From assembly GCF_022760755.1 (NCBI RefSeq), contig NZ_JAIVFP010000001.1:2026001-2090000 (forward strand): DNA of 64,000 nt, given 5' to 3'. The notes under the pieces are model-generated. The model made no database searches. It worked only from the letters and a program-made list of their open reading frames with translations, and was not told the DNA's origin. This DNA comes from Candidatus Rhodoblastus alkanivorans (GTDB lineage Bacteria > Pseudomonadota > Alphaproteobacteria > Rhizobiales > Beijerinckiaceae). This document shows positions 1 through 7,878 of this stretch, in pieces; the first letter of the stretch is position 1; the number at the start of each line of letters is the position of its first letter. The position numbers and the translations under genes were made by a program.

Positions 1-9
1 GACAGCGGC

Positions 10-585
10 GTGTGGGCGCAAATCATCAGCGTTCTCGTGATGGACGCCCGCGAAGCGGAAAGCCGTGAGGCCGCGCCGACGGCTGTCGTCGTCGACAGCC
101 AATCTGTCAAGACGACGGAAGCCGGCGGCCCCCGTGGTTTCGATGCGGGCAAGAAGGTCAAGGGGCGCAAGCGCCATCTCGCCGTCGACACGATCGGTCT
201 GCCCATCGAATGCCAGATCACGACCGCCGACGTGCAGGACCGCGACGCTCTCGCGCCGTTGCTGAAGGCCGTGCATCGCAAGAGCCCGTGGGTGAAAATG
301 TCCTTCGTCGACGGGGGTTATCAGGGTGATGAAGCCAAGCGCGCAGCCTTCGAGGCGAGCCGCATTTCCATCACCGTCGTCAAGCGAACCGATAAAGAGG
401 TGAAAGGATTTACGGTGCTGCCGAAACGCTGGGTCGTCGAAAGGACGCTCGGTTGGATCAATCGCGCGCGCCGTCTGTCAAAAGACTTCGAGGCGACCAT
501 CGAATCCGCCCTCGCGTGGCTGCAATTGGCCCTGGCTTTCCTTCTCATGCGAAGGCTGGCGAGGGCAAAAGCCAGTCAGAATTGA
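10..585 (+). CDS. IS5-family transposase, C-terminal part (left end cut by window)
   Basis: This is the catalytic half of an IS5-type (IS427/IS1031-like) DDE transposase, the kind often encoded in two overlapping frames. The visible DDE signature is VVDSQSVKTTE near residue 29 (first Asp), FVDGGYQGDE near residue 99 (second Asp) and RWVVERTLGWINRARRLSKDFE near residue 143 (Glu). The usual N-terminal half would lie left of base 1, so this may be the second reading frame of an intact element or a fragment. The protein ends normally at a TGA. A copy of the MITE-like repeat begins about 30 bases downstream. Start codon is not certain. Confidence 0.85.
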   Translation: MWAQIISVLVMDAREAESREAAPTAVVVDSQSVKTTEAGGPRGFDAGKKVKGRKRHLAVDTIGLPIECQITTADVQDRDALAPLLKAVHRKSPWVKMSFVDGGYQGDEAKRAAFEASRISITVVKRTDKEVKGFTVLPKRWVVERTLGWINRARRLSKDFEATIESALAWLQLALAFLLMRRLARAKASQN

Positions 586-616
586 AATTCGAGTCGGGTT
601 CTGAGTTCTTTCTGGG

Positions 617-719
617 GTTACAGTGACATGATATGAATTGCACAATTAGCCTGAATGGAAATCATATCATGTGGCCGCAACCAAAGTAATTTAGAGTTTT
701 CATATCATCCCACCGTAAC
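617..719. repeat. MITE-like repeat, copy 1 (about 103 bp, terminal inverted repeats)
   Basis: The left end GTTACAGTGACATGATATGA is mirrored at the right end, where the reverse complement reads GTTACGGTGGGATGATATGA. The interior (GCACAATTAGCCTGAA ... GTGGCCGCAACCAAAGTAAT) recurs at 5469-5564 and, diverged, at 10503-10603 and 16989-17104. No protein is encoded. The size, TIRs and dispersed copies fit a non-autonomous miniature transposable element. The partner transposase is not identified. Confidence 0.8.
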
Positions 720-837
720 AGTAATGAGATTCTCCCCAGCCATCATGTTGAATCAAAACTCAACCAATTGAGGAATCCCCCGGTTCAACGGAAAAGCAGT
801 CCGCTCTATGGGCCTTTTTTGAACGCACGCTCGTCAT

Positions 838-2331
838 TCAGATCGCGACCGGCGGCAAGCCGTCCTGAAATCGCCGCCACATCGTGGCGAACAAGGTTTC
901 GATGGCCCGCGTATAGGCCTCCACGTCGAAGAGCGGCTCCTTGAGCCTGTTGTTCGCGAGCTTGGCTTTGCTGTGCGCCAGAGTGGCGGGCTCCTGAGCC
1001 AGACTCAAGGCGAGGGCGAAAAAATCGTCTTCGTCCCGGGCGATCAGTTCGGGCATGCCGACGGCGTGCAACAGGCTGCCGGCGACCCGCGAAGCGAAGG
1101 TCGCGCCCGGCAGCGTGACGATCGGAACGCCGGCCCATAACGCGTCGCTGGCCGTCGTGTGCGCGCCATAGGGGGCGGTGTCGAGCGCCAGATCGGCCTG
1201 TTGCAGGCGGGCGAGGTGATCGGCCTGAGAGACGTCCGGCGCGAAGATCAGGCGCGATCCGGCGACGCCATGGGCGAGCGCCATGTTCCGCAAATTGCCC
1301 TCGGCGGAAGGCGCGGCCAGAAGCCAGAGAACGCTGTCCGGAACGGCGGAGAGCAGTCGTCGCCAGAGATGAAAGACCGCCGGGGTGAATTTGTAAGCCT
1401 GATTGAAACAACAGAAGACGAAGCCCTGCTCCGGCAGCCCGAGTGCGCTGCGCGACGGCGCGGCGCCAAGGCCGCAACGCCGTCCGCGCGGCTGATAGGA
1501 ATGCGGCAGACAGGCGAAGCATTCGTCGAAATCCGGCGCGCTGGCGGCGGGTGTGCAAAAGGCGTCGGTGACGATGTAATCGCACAGGCCAGGCCCCAGC
1601 GTGCCGGGATAGCCAAGGAAGTTCACCTGGACCGGCGCCGGGCGCAGGGCCAGGATGGAGGTTCGCGACTCTCGCGTGAATCCCTTCAGATCGATGAGGA
1701 TGTCGATGCGGCCGTCGTGAATGGCCGTGGCCGCCTGGACGTCGGAAAGCGGACCGATGTCGGTGAAATGGTCGAACGCTTGAACCAATCGGCGACGCAT
1801 GGATTTGCCGTCGTCCGCGCCGTAGGAAAAAGCATGGGTTTCGAAATGCGCGCGGTCATGCGCCTCCAGCATTTCGATCAGGAGAAGCGCTGTCGCGTGG
1901 TCGTGAAAATCGTTGGACAGATAGCCCAGTCTGATCGGGCCGCCGCTCCTGCGCCGGTCCGGGAATTGGAAATCCAGCCTTTCCCGCTCAGGCCTCGCCG
2001 CGGCGATTCGCTGGCGCATCCATTGTTCGGATGAAATGCGCTGCTCGGCCGCGGTGACGCCGGGCTCGGCGAGAAGCAGGAAAGGGGAAAGGCGTTCGCC
2101 CTCGGGTTCCGCCAGACGCGCGCGGACATAGTCCTGACGCTGGTCGAAATCCTCCCAATCGCACATGTTACGGGAGCGGATGAACGCGCGCATGACGCCT
2201 TTCCGACGGCAATCCGTCGCGGCGCTGGCGCAAGGTCCGAGGAATGTCGGCTTTTGGCGACCGCCGAACCATTGCAAGCAAGGCTTGAGCCAAAAGCGCC
2301 ATCGGCCTCGCTTCCGACGAGCCGAAAGCAA
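838..2331 (-). CDS. OGT/SPINDLY-like GT41 glycosyltransferase, TPR region missing
   Basis: The protein matches the C-terminal catalytic region of family GT41 O-linked GlcNAc transferases, which move GlcNAc from UDP-GlcNAc to protein Ser/Thr. Recognisable blocks are MCDWEDF, GYLSNDFHDHATALLL, NFLGYPGTLG, FNQAYKFTPAVFHLW (with the conserved Lys), VLWLLAAPSAEGNLR and LDTAPYGAHTTASDALWAGVP followed by SRVAGSLL. The usual N-terminal TPR repeats are absent. The first 46 residues look like non-coding sequence, so translation may start at the ATG near 2193 (451 aa). It lies between an IS5 end and an IS66 remnant, so a 5' truncation by rearrangement is likely. Whether the catalytic domain alone is active is unknown. 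Confidence 0.8.
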   Translation of the reverse strand: MLSARRKRGRWRFWLKPCLQWFGGRQKPTFLGPCASAATDCRRKGVMRAFIRSRNMCDWEDFDQRQDYVRARLAEPEGERLSPFLLLAEPGVTAAEQRISSEQWMRQRIAAARPERERLDFQFPDRRRSGGPIRLGYLSNDFHDHATALLLIEMLEAHDRAHFETHAFSYGADDGKSMRRRLVQAFDHFTDIGPLSDVQAATAIHDGRIDILIDLKGFTRESRTSILALRPAPVQVNFLGYPGTLGPGLCDYIVTDAFCTPAASAPDFDECFACLPHSYQPRGRRCGLGAAPSRSALGLPEQGFVFCCFNQAYKFTPAVFHLWRRLLSAVPDSVLWLLAAPSAEGNLRNMALAHGVAGSRLIFAPDVSQADHLARLQQADLALDTAPYGAHTTASDALWAGVPIVTLPGATFASRVAGSLLHAVGMPELIARDEDDFFALALSLAQEPATLAHSKAKLANNRLKEPLFDVEAYTRAIETLFATMWRRFQDGLPPVAI

Positions 2332-2529
2332 GGCGAGAGGTTACGAAGATCGCCTCATGTTGATCCCACCCGACGCTGCTGACGCTCCCGGCCGCAAGTT
2401 CAGATTTGATGCTCGTCAAGGAAGAAGCTGACATTTTCTGGCATTGTGGCGATCAGGCTGGTGGCCTGCGATGCATATGCCAGCGACCAATCCGGCTCCC
2501 TAAGGGCGTCAGCAAGGGATGAAACACTC

Positions 2530-2754
2530 ATGCCGCTCTGGTTAGTTAAGGCGACGTGGATTGAAGATGAGACTGAAGCACATGAACAGTGGGAGGTAAA
2601 TGCCGCCACGGCTCACGATGCGGTACGCGAGGCGACTGCTCATATTCATTTTCCTCCTCATCACATCGAAGCGAGATTATGCATGCCGGCGGGCCTTGGA
2701 GCGGCTTCCAGCGATCTCCCGCCGGGTAACGCACGGCGCGTTCCACCACAATGA
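2530..2754 (+). CDS. Small hypothetical protein
   Basis: A 74-residue frame begins MPLWLVKATWIEDETEAHEQ and continues with a mixed alpha/beta composition up to IEARLCMPAG. After that it turns Gly/Pro-rich and looks like read-through into unrelated DNA. The first ~55 residues have the balanced charge of a real small protein, and I have an impression of similar short hypothetical proteins in Rhizobiales. I assign no function. The 3' part runs into the IS66 remnant, so the C-terminus may be altered by that insertion. The ATG at 2530 is chosen because earlier in-frame residues are not protein-like. Confidence 0.35.
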   Translation: MPLWLVKATWIEDETEAHEQWEVNAATAHDAVREATAHIHFPPHHIEARLCMPAGLGAASSDLPPGNARRVPPQ

Positions 2755-3157
2755 CCGCCTTGGCCTGCTGCCGGTTTCGCCGCCTCAACCCTGGCGAGGA
2801 AGAAACGGGAGTTGGAAAAAACAGCGCGAAGCCTTTCTGTCCGCGCCGACGGGGTGCGGTCTGGCGCGAGAACTGCAAGCCAAAATCGGCCGCGCGCGAA
2901 ACCAGCTTCTCACCTTTTGCGACTATCCCGGCGAGGTCGACGTCACCAACAACGCCTCGGAACGCAGGCTCCGTCCCTGCGTAATCAAGCGAAAAGTAAC
3001 GAACAGCTACCGCGCGATGCGGGCCGCCGAAGCCGAACCGGACGTCCCGACAACCGTCGATACCGCAGGGCTCAAAGGCCGCCAACTCCTTCGCCGTGAT
3101 CGTCGGCATCCTAGTTTGAATGCGGTCCGAACCGCGAGTGTCCGCGTCATGAAATAG
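2751..3157 (+). pseudogene. IS66-family transposase C-terminal remnant
   Basis: One frame reads ELQAKIGRARNQLLTFCDYP, then VDVTNNASERRLRPCVIKRK and VTNSYRAMRAAEAEPDVPTT, which is the highly conserved C-terminal end of IS66 TnpC transposases. The catalytic Glu lies in the NNASERRLRP block. Only about 90 residues of a usual ~500 are present. The upstream sequence of this frame is unrelated, and the normal C-terminus after VDTA is lost. It is therefore an inactive fragment. It shows that the area between the OGT-like gene and the ZIP gene has been reworked by mobile elements. Confidence 0.8.
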
Positions 3158-3216
3158 GGGGTGGGTTCATTCCGGTCAACAGCGCGAAGGCGCTCTGGGC
3201 GACAAGGTGAGCCGAT

Positions 3217-3948
3217 ATGGATCAGAATTTTTGGATAGCGTTCGCCGCCAGCCTGATCGCCGGCGGGGTAACGACGAGCGGAATCTTTGCCATTCGCCGC
3301 TTCGGAGGATGGGCTCGTCAGAACATCACATATTTCGTCTGCTTTGCGGCCGGCGTGCTGATTGCGGTGTCTTTTCTGCACATTATTCCGACGTCATTCG
3401 CGATGAGCCCGCAGGCGCCGTTCTACCTGTTTGCGGGCTATCTGTTCATGCTCGTCTTCAACCGGTTTCTGACCGCCTATGTCTGCGACAAGCCGGAGAC
3501 TGCCGAGTATGCTCTCGGGCTTGTTCCTCTCATCGGGATTGGCTTTCACTCCTTTCTCGACGGCGTCGTATACTCGATCAGCTTCAGCGTCAGCATGTTT
3601 ACGGGCGCGCTCGTGGCGGTCGGGATGGTATTGCATGAGTTCCCCGAAGGCATCGTCACCTATACTTTGCTCATTCGCAGCGGATTCTCCGAGCGGCGGT
3701 CTTTTCTCCTCGCCTTTCTTGCCGCAGCGCTGACGACGCCAGTCGGCACGCTCGCCTCCTACCCCTTCATAAGCCAGATCCATCCACCACTGCTTGGCCT
3801 GCTGCTCGCGTTTTCAGCCGGCGCCCTGATCTACGTGGGCGCGACTCATCTTCTGCCGCGGGCGGAACGCGAGCCGCGCAGATTTAGTCTTGTCGCGCTT
3901 GCAGCAGGGATTCTCGTGGCTGTTGGGATCATCCTCAGCAAGGGGTAA
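3217..3948 (+). CDS. ZIP-family divalent metal permease
   Basis: This 243-residue, very hydrophobic protein has about eight predicted membrane segments. Two family signatures are present: IGFHSFLDGVVY in the fourth segment and VLHEFPEGIV in the fifth. Their His, Asp/Glu residues form the metal path in ZIP transporters such as ZupT. ZIP proteins move Zn2+, Fe2+ or Mn2+ into the cytoplasm down their gradient. The metal here cannot be told from sequence. A good ribosome binding site (AAGGTGAG) precedes the ATG. The gene stands alone between an IS66 remnant and an IS110 element, suggesting accessory cargo. Length is typical. Confidence 0.9.
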   Translation: MDQNFWIAFAASLIAGGVTTSGIFAIRRFGGWARQNITYFVCFAAGVLIAVSFLHIIPTSFAMSPQAPFYLFAGYLFMLVFNRFLTAYVCDKPETAEYALGLVPLIGIGFHSFLDGVVYSISFSVSMFTGALVAVGMVLHEFPEGIVTYTLLIRSGFSERRSFLLAFLAAALTTPVGTLASYPFISQIHPPLLGLLLAFSAGALIYVGATHLLPRAEREPRRFSLVALAAGILVAVGIILSKG

Positions 3949-4067
3949 GGCAAAACGGGCCTACAGAGGCCCTTGGTGTTACGGTGATGGGGTGGACGGC
4001 GTCCCGGAGCGGGATCGATGCGCCATGATGGTGGTCGTTGCCGCAACCATTGAACGGGGAGCCGTCC

Positions 4068-5141
4068 ATGGTGAAGTCTAACGGGAAATCCGCCGCTGTC
4101 ACGCGGGTTGGCGTCGATCTGGCGAAGAACGTCTTTCAGGTTCACGCGATCGATGCGGGTGGCGAAATCATTGTGGCGCGCAAGATTCGGCGCGGCGCCT
4201 TGCTTGATTTCTTCGCGCGCCTGCCGCCGTGCGTCGTGGCCATGGAAACCTGTTCCTCGGCGCATCATTGGGGCCGGCTGCTGATCGCGCAGGGCCATGA
4301 GGTTCGGTTGATCCCGGCGGGGCATGTCAAGCCTTATGTGCGGCGGGGCAAGAACGACGCGGCCGACGCGGCGGCGATCTGCGAGGCCTCTCAGCGCCCC
4401 GGCCAGCGTTTCGTGGCGGTGCGCACGATTGAGAACCAAGCGGCGCTGATGCGCCATCGCGCGCGCGAGCGGCTTTCCGGCCAGCGCACGGCGCTGCTCA
4501 ACGCTCTGCGCGGCCATCTGGCCGAAATCGGCGTCATCCTCCCACAAGGCGCGCAGCGCGCCTATGAGCTTAAAGCGCTTCTCGACCGGCGCGCCGACGA
4601 GAACGGCGAAATCGTCGTTCCCGATTGCGTGCGCGCCGCGCTGTTGCCGCTGGCTGCGCAAATCGACGCGCTGGACGAAGCGATCGGCGCGATCGACGAC
4701 GAACTGGCGAGCGAGGCGAAGGCGCACGCGACGGCGCGGCGCTTGATGACCATTCCCGGCGTGGGGCCGGTGATCGCCTCGGCGCTTGTCGCGACGACGC
4801 CGGATACGAGCGCCTTCGCCAACGGGCGGGAGTTCGCCGCCTTTCTCGGCCTGACGCCGCGCCAGCATTCGACGGGCGGCAAGCAGCGGCTCGGGCGCAT
4901 CACCAAAATGGGCGACCGCTACTTGCGCAAGCTCCTTGTTGTCGGCGCGACCTCGGTGCTGCGCCACGCCCAAGGCCATGACGACGGGCTGCGCAGCTGG
5001 GCCAAGGCGTTGCTGGCGCGCCGGCCGGAGAAATACGGATACAAGCTGACGGCGGTCGCGATCGCCAACAAGCTTGCGCGCATCGTGTTCGCGCTGATGA
5101 GCCATGGCGGCGTTTACGAAGGCCGTCCGGCGGCGGCGTGA
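4068..5141 (+). CDS. IS110-family DEDD transposase/recombinase
   Basis: The 357-residue protein has the IS110 N-terminal RuvC-like domain: VGVDLAKNVFQVHAID (first Asp), VAMETCSSAHHWGR (Glu) and RRGKNDAADAAAI (last Asp pair). It also has the C-terminal Transposase_20 domain with LMTIPGVGPVIASALVATTP, then AAFLGLTPRQHSTGGKQRLG and ITKMGDRYLRKLLVVGA, which carries the conserved Ser-like recombinase region. The ATG at 4068 lies behind GGGGAGC and gives the canonical start. It is intact, so the element may be mobile. Its long 3' non-coding end places it in the IS1111 group, where the guiding bridge RNA is expected in the right end. Confidence 0.92.
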   Translation: MVKSNGKSAAVTRVGVDLAKNVFQVHAIDAGGEIIVARKIRRGALLDFFARLPPCVVAMETCSSAHHWGRLLIAQGHEVRLIPAGHVKPYVRRGKNDAADAAAICEASQRPGQRFVAVRTIENQAALMRHRARERLSGQRTALLNALRGHLAEIGVILPQGAQRAYELKALLDRRADENGEIVVPDCVRAALLPLAAQIDALDEAIGAIDDELASEAKAHATARRLMTIPGVGPVIASALVATTPDTSAFANGREFAAFLGLTPRQHSTGGKQRLGRITKMGDRYLRKLLVVGATSVLRHAQGHDDGLRSWAKALLARRPEKYGYKLTAVAIANKLARIVFALMSHGGVYEGRPAAA

Positions 5142-5468
5142 GGAGGCCAACGCCGCCGAAAGCCGCTCGCTCGCTTCGGCGCTATGTAGGGCGCGCTTCG
5201 CGAGCGGCTTTCTCGCGTTCGTCGCGTTGCGACGGGAAGGAATCGAGGGTGACCACGAGGTGATGTGAAATAACGGAAAAGGCTCGGAAGCCAGATATCG
5301 TGTCGGCGCCAAGACGAGCGCGCTACGGTGATTCCGGCAAAGAGCCTGGCGGACGATCCATCAGGGCCAGCGGGAAGACACCTGCGTCAACAGGCCGGAG
5401 ACATGACCGCACCCTATAACTTCACGCCGCTTCAAGCAAACCCTTGATCAAGGGGCGCCGTCCAGACC
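5142..5468 (+). ncRNA. Candidate bridge-RNA region in the IS110 right end
   Basis: About 325 bp after the transposase stop carry no gene but show structure. A 12-bp inverted repeat (AAAGCCGCTCGC at 5160-5171, GCGAGCGGCTTT at 5201-5212) is followed by further GC-rich stems. IS1111-group elements are known to encode their bridge RNA here. The octamer TACGGTGA at 5324-5331 equals the MITE terminus in which the element sits (TTACGGTGA), as expected of a target-binding loop. The RNA itself, its ends and its pairing are inferred. Confidence 0.35.
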
Positions 5469-5564
5469 TGACATGATACGAATTGCACAATTGGCCTGAA
5501 GAGAATTCCTAACATGTGGCCGCAATCAAAGTAATTTGGAGCTTTCGTATCATGCCACTGTAAC
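5469..5564. repeat. MITE-like repeat, copy 2, split by the IS110 element
   Basis: TGACATGATACGAATTGCAC through TTTCGTATCATGCCACTGTAAC matches copy 1 closely. Its first seven bases (GTTACGG) lie at 3978-3984 on the other side of the IS110 element, so the repeat is older than the insertion. Bases 5565-5741 beyond it hold no gene that I can recognise. Confidence 0.75.
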
Positions 5565-5741
5565 GCAATGACCTCGCCGCCGTATCCATCGCGGCGACTG
5601 TCGCCTACTGGTTATGAGTCCGGGCCGTAAAAGCCGCGGGCTGGCCCATTTCATCTGACGAGGGACAGCGGCTGTTCCGATTCGACCGTGATCGATCGCC
5701 TGTTGAGAGGACGGGTTCTTCAGGTTTTGAGGCCTGCGTAA

Positions 5742-6599
5742 TCACGAGCGGGACGCTGAAGCCAAATACCGGATCGGGGCAATGAAGACGAGCCGATCGT
5801 CAGAGAGGTCGCGCGGAGGCTTCGGGAACGGCTCGGCTCGTTTGAGCAAATCCAGGGTCGCCGCGTCGAGAGCGGCGCTGCCCGAGCTTTCCACGATTCT
5901 GCTGGTCAGCAGGCGGCCGTCGCGGTCGATGCGGAACATCACTTTGGCGACGCCGGATCGCCCGGATGCGTCATGAGGGTAGCGCTTGGCGCGCTCCAGG
6001 CGCACGGCGATCCGCCTCTCCCAGCGAAGCTCGGCCGCCGAGGGTTTTTGGGTCGCGCGGCCGACCGCCGGAGCCGCCGCATGGTCGGCGTGTTCCGTGG
6101 CCTCGGGCGGGGCCGTCGCCGCGCTTTCGTCTTGGGGCGCCTGTTGGGGCGCCTGTTGCTGCGTTTCGGCGGGCGCGGGTTTCGGCGGCGGTTGCGCCTG
6201 GTCTGGCCCGGGGGCGGGCGGGAGCGGCGGCGTGGGGTCCGGCTTTTGCCGGTCCCGGGCGTCGATCTGGTCGCGTTTTTCCGCTTCCGCCTGCGGCGGT
6301 CCCGGCTCGATGTCCTCGCGTTTCGAGTCGAGCGCGACGGCGACGGGGGCGAGTTCGATGAAGGCCGCCGGCGACCCGGCGTCGGGATCGGCCGGCGCCA
6401 TCTCCGGAAGCATGATGAAGGCGGCGCAGCCATGGGCGAAAACCGCGATGGCGACGGCGAGCGCCCATCGCAAGCCGGCTCGAGAGTCGATCGCGATTCC
6501 CTCAAATCGCGATCGACTCTCGAGTCCTCTGTTTTCGCGACGTTTTTGCGAAAAACCGGCGTCCACTTTTTCGCATGGCGCTCTGGGGCGGGGCGTCAT
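5742..6599 (-). CDS. tonB: TonB-family energy transducer
   Basis: TonB carries proton-motive energy from ExbB/ExbD to outer-membrane receptors. Residues about 45-63 (WALAVAIAVFAHGCAAFIM) form the single inner-membrane anchor. Residues 95-170 are the Pro/Ala/Gln-rich periplasmic spacer, and residues 190-285 are the C-terminal domain (YPHDASGRSGVAKVMFRIDR, then GRLLTSRIVESSGSAALD). The ATG overlaps the exbD stop as ATGA, which supports the start. Residues ~5-40 are encoded by an interspersed repeat and a 20-bp inverted repeat, so the cytoplasmic N-terminus is unusual. It is the last gene of the receptor-exbB-exbD-tonB operon. Confidence 0.88.
   Translation of the reverse strand: MTPRPRAPCEKVDAGFSQKRRENRGLESRSRFEGIAIDSRAGLRWALAVAIAVFAHGCAAFIMLPEMAPADPDAGSPAAFIELAPVAVALDSKREDIEPGPPQAEAEKRDQIDARDRQKPDPTPPLPPAPGPDQAQPPPKPAPAETQQQAPQQAPQDESAATAPPEATEHADHAAAPAVGRATQKPSAAELRWERRIAVRLERAKRYPHDASGRSGVAKVMFRIDRDGRLLTSRIVESSGSAALDAATLDLLKRAEPFPKPPRDLSDDRLVFIAPIRYLASASRS
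6479..6524. repeat. Perfect 20-bp inverted repeat inside tonB
   Basis: The arms are 6479-6498 (CTCGAGAGTCGATCGCGATT) and 6505-6524, its exact reverse complement, with a 6-base loop. The hairpin lies within the coding sequence for the TonB N-terminus, directly beside the dispersed repeat at 6523-6586. Confidence 0.9.
6523..6586. repeat. Dispersed 64-bp repeat, copy A (inside tonB 5' end)
   Basis: The segment containing GTTTTTGCGAAAAACCGG and TCCACTTTTTCGCA is found again at 43475-43538 with few differences. Similar elements built on the CCGG-N2-TCCACTTTT core are common between genes in Rhizobiales. Here it lies in the coding start of tonB. Confidence 0.8.
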
Positions 6600-7021
6600 G
6601 GCGGGCCGTCGGATTCGAGCCCGACCAGGGCCAGTTTGAGATAGCCGGCGGCGCGCAATTCGTTCATCAGGCGCATGACTTCGCCATAGGGAACGGATTT
6701 ATCGGCGCGCAGGTAGAGGCGCGGATCTTTGTCGCCTTCGGTCGCCCGCGCCACCGCCGCGGCGAGGTCGGTCCGCGCGACGGTCTGATTGCTGAGCGCG
6801 AGCGACAGGTCCGCCTTCAAGGTGAGCGTGACCGGCTTGTCGGCCTTGGGCTGCGGCTGCCCATTGGCCGAGGGAAGATTGACCGGAACGTCGACCGTCG
6901 ACAGCGGCGCGGCGATCATGAAGATGATCAGCAGCACGAGGATGACGTCGATGAAGGGCGTGACATTGATGTCGTGGATTTCGGTCAGATCGTCGCCGCC
7001 ATGATCGAGACGCGCGCTCAT
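6596..7021 (-). CDS. exbD: ExbD/TolR-family biopolymer transport protein
   Basis: The 141-residue protein has the ExbD pattern: a short cytoplasmic start, then INVTPFIDVILVLLIIFMIA (residues ~18-37) containing the membrane Asp that carries protons, then a periplasmic domain ending RLMNELRAAGYLKLALVGLE. Length and motif are typical. Its GTG/ATG start is three bases after the exbB stop, and its stop overlaps the tonB start, so the three are translationally coupled. It forms the inner-membrane motor with ExbB and TonB, powering the TonB-dependent receptor encoded at the head of the operon. Confidence 0.93.
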   Translation of the reverse strand: MSARLDHGGDDLTEIHDINVTPFIDVILVLLIIFMIAAPLSTVDVPVNLPSANGQPQPKADKPVTLTLKADLSLALSNQTVARTDLAAAVARATEGDKDPRLYLRADKSVPYGEVMRLMNELRAAGYLKLALVGLESDGPP

Positions 7022-7024
7022 GGC

Positions 7025-7873
<849 letters not shown>

Positions 7874-7878
7874 GGACG

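Larger units (their letters stand above)
3985..5468 (+). mobile_element. IS110-family (IS1111-type) insertion sequence, apparently complete
   Basis: The element contains one DEDD transposase gene, a short left non-coding end (about 80 bp) and a long right non-coding end (about 325 bp). Short subterminal inverted repeats are visible: the left end has GATGGGGTGGACGGCGTCC and the right end has GGGGCGCCGTCCAGACC, which is roughly its complement. No classical terminal inverted repeats or clear target duplication are seen, as is normal for this family. The left flank GTTACGG and the right flank TGACATGATACG join to recreate the terminus of the MITE-like repeat, so the element inserted inside that terminus. 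Boundaries are good to a few bases only. Confidence 0.7.

Noticed and set aside
3846-5312. 488-codon minus-strand frame across the IS110 transposase
   Set aside because: Antisense of an intact DEDD transposase with clear motifs. No start signal or domain of its own.
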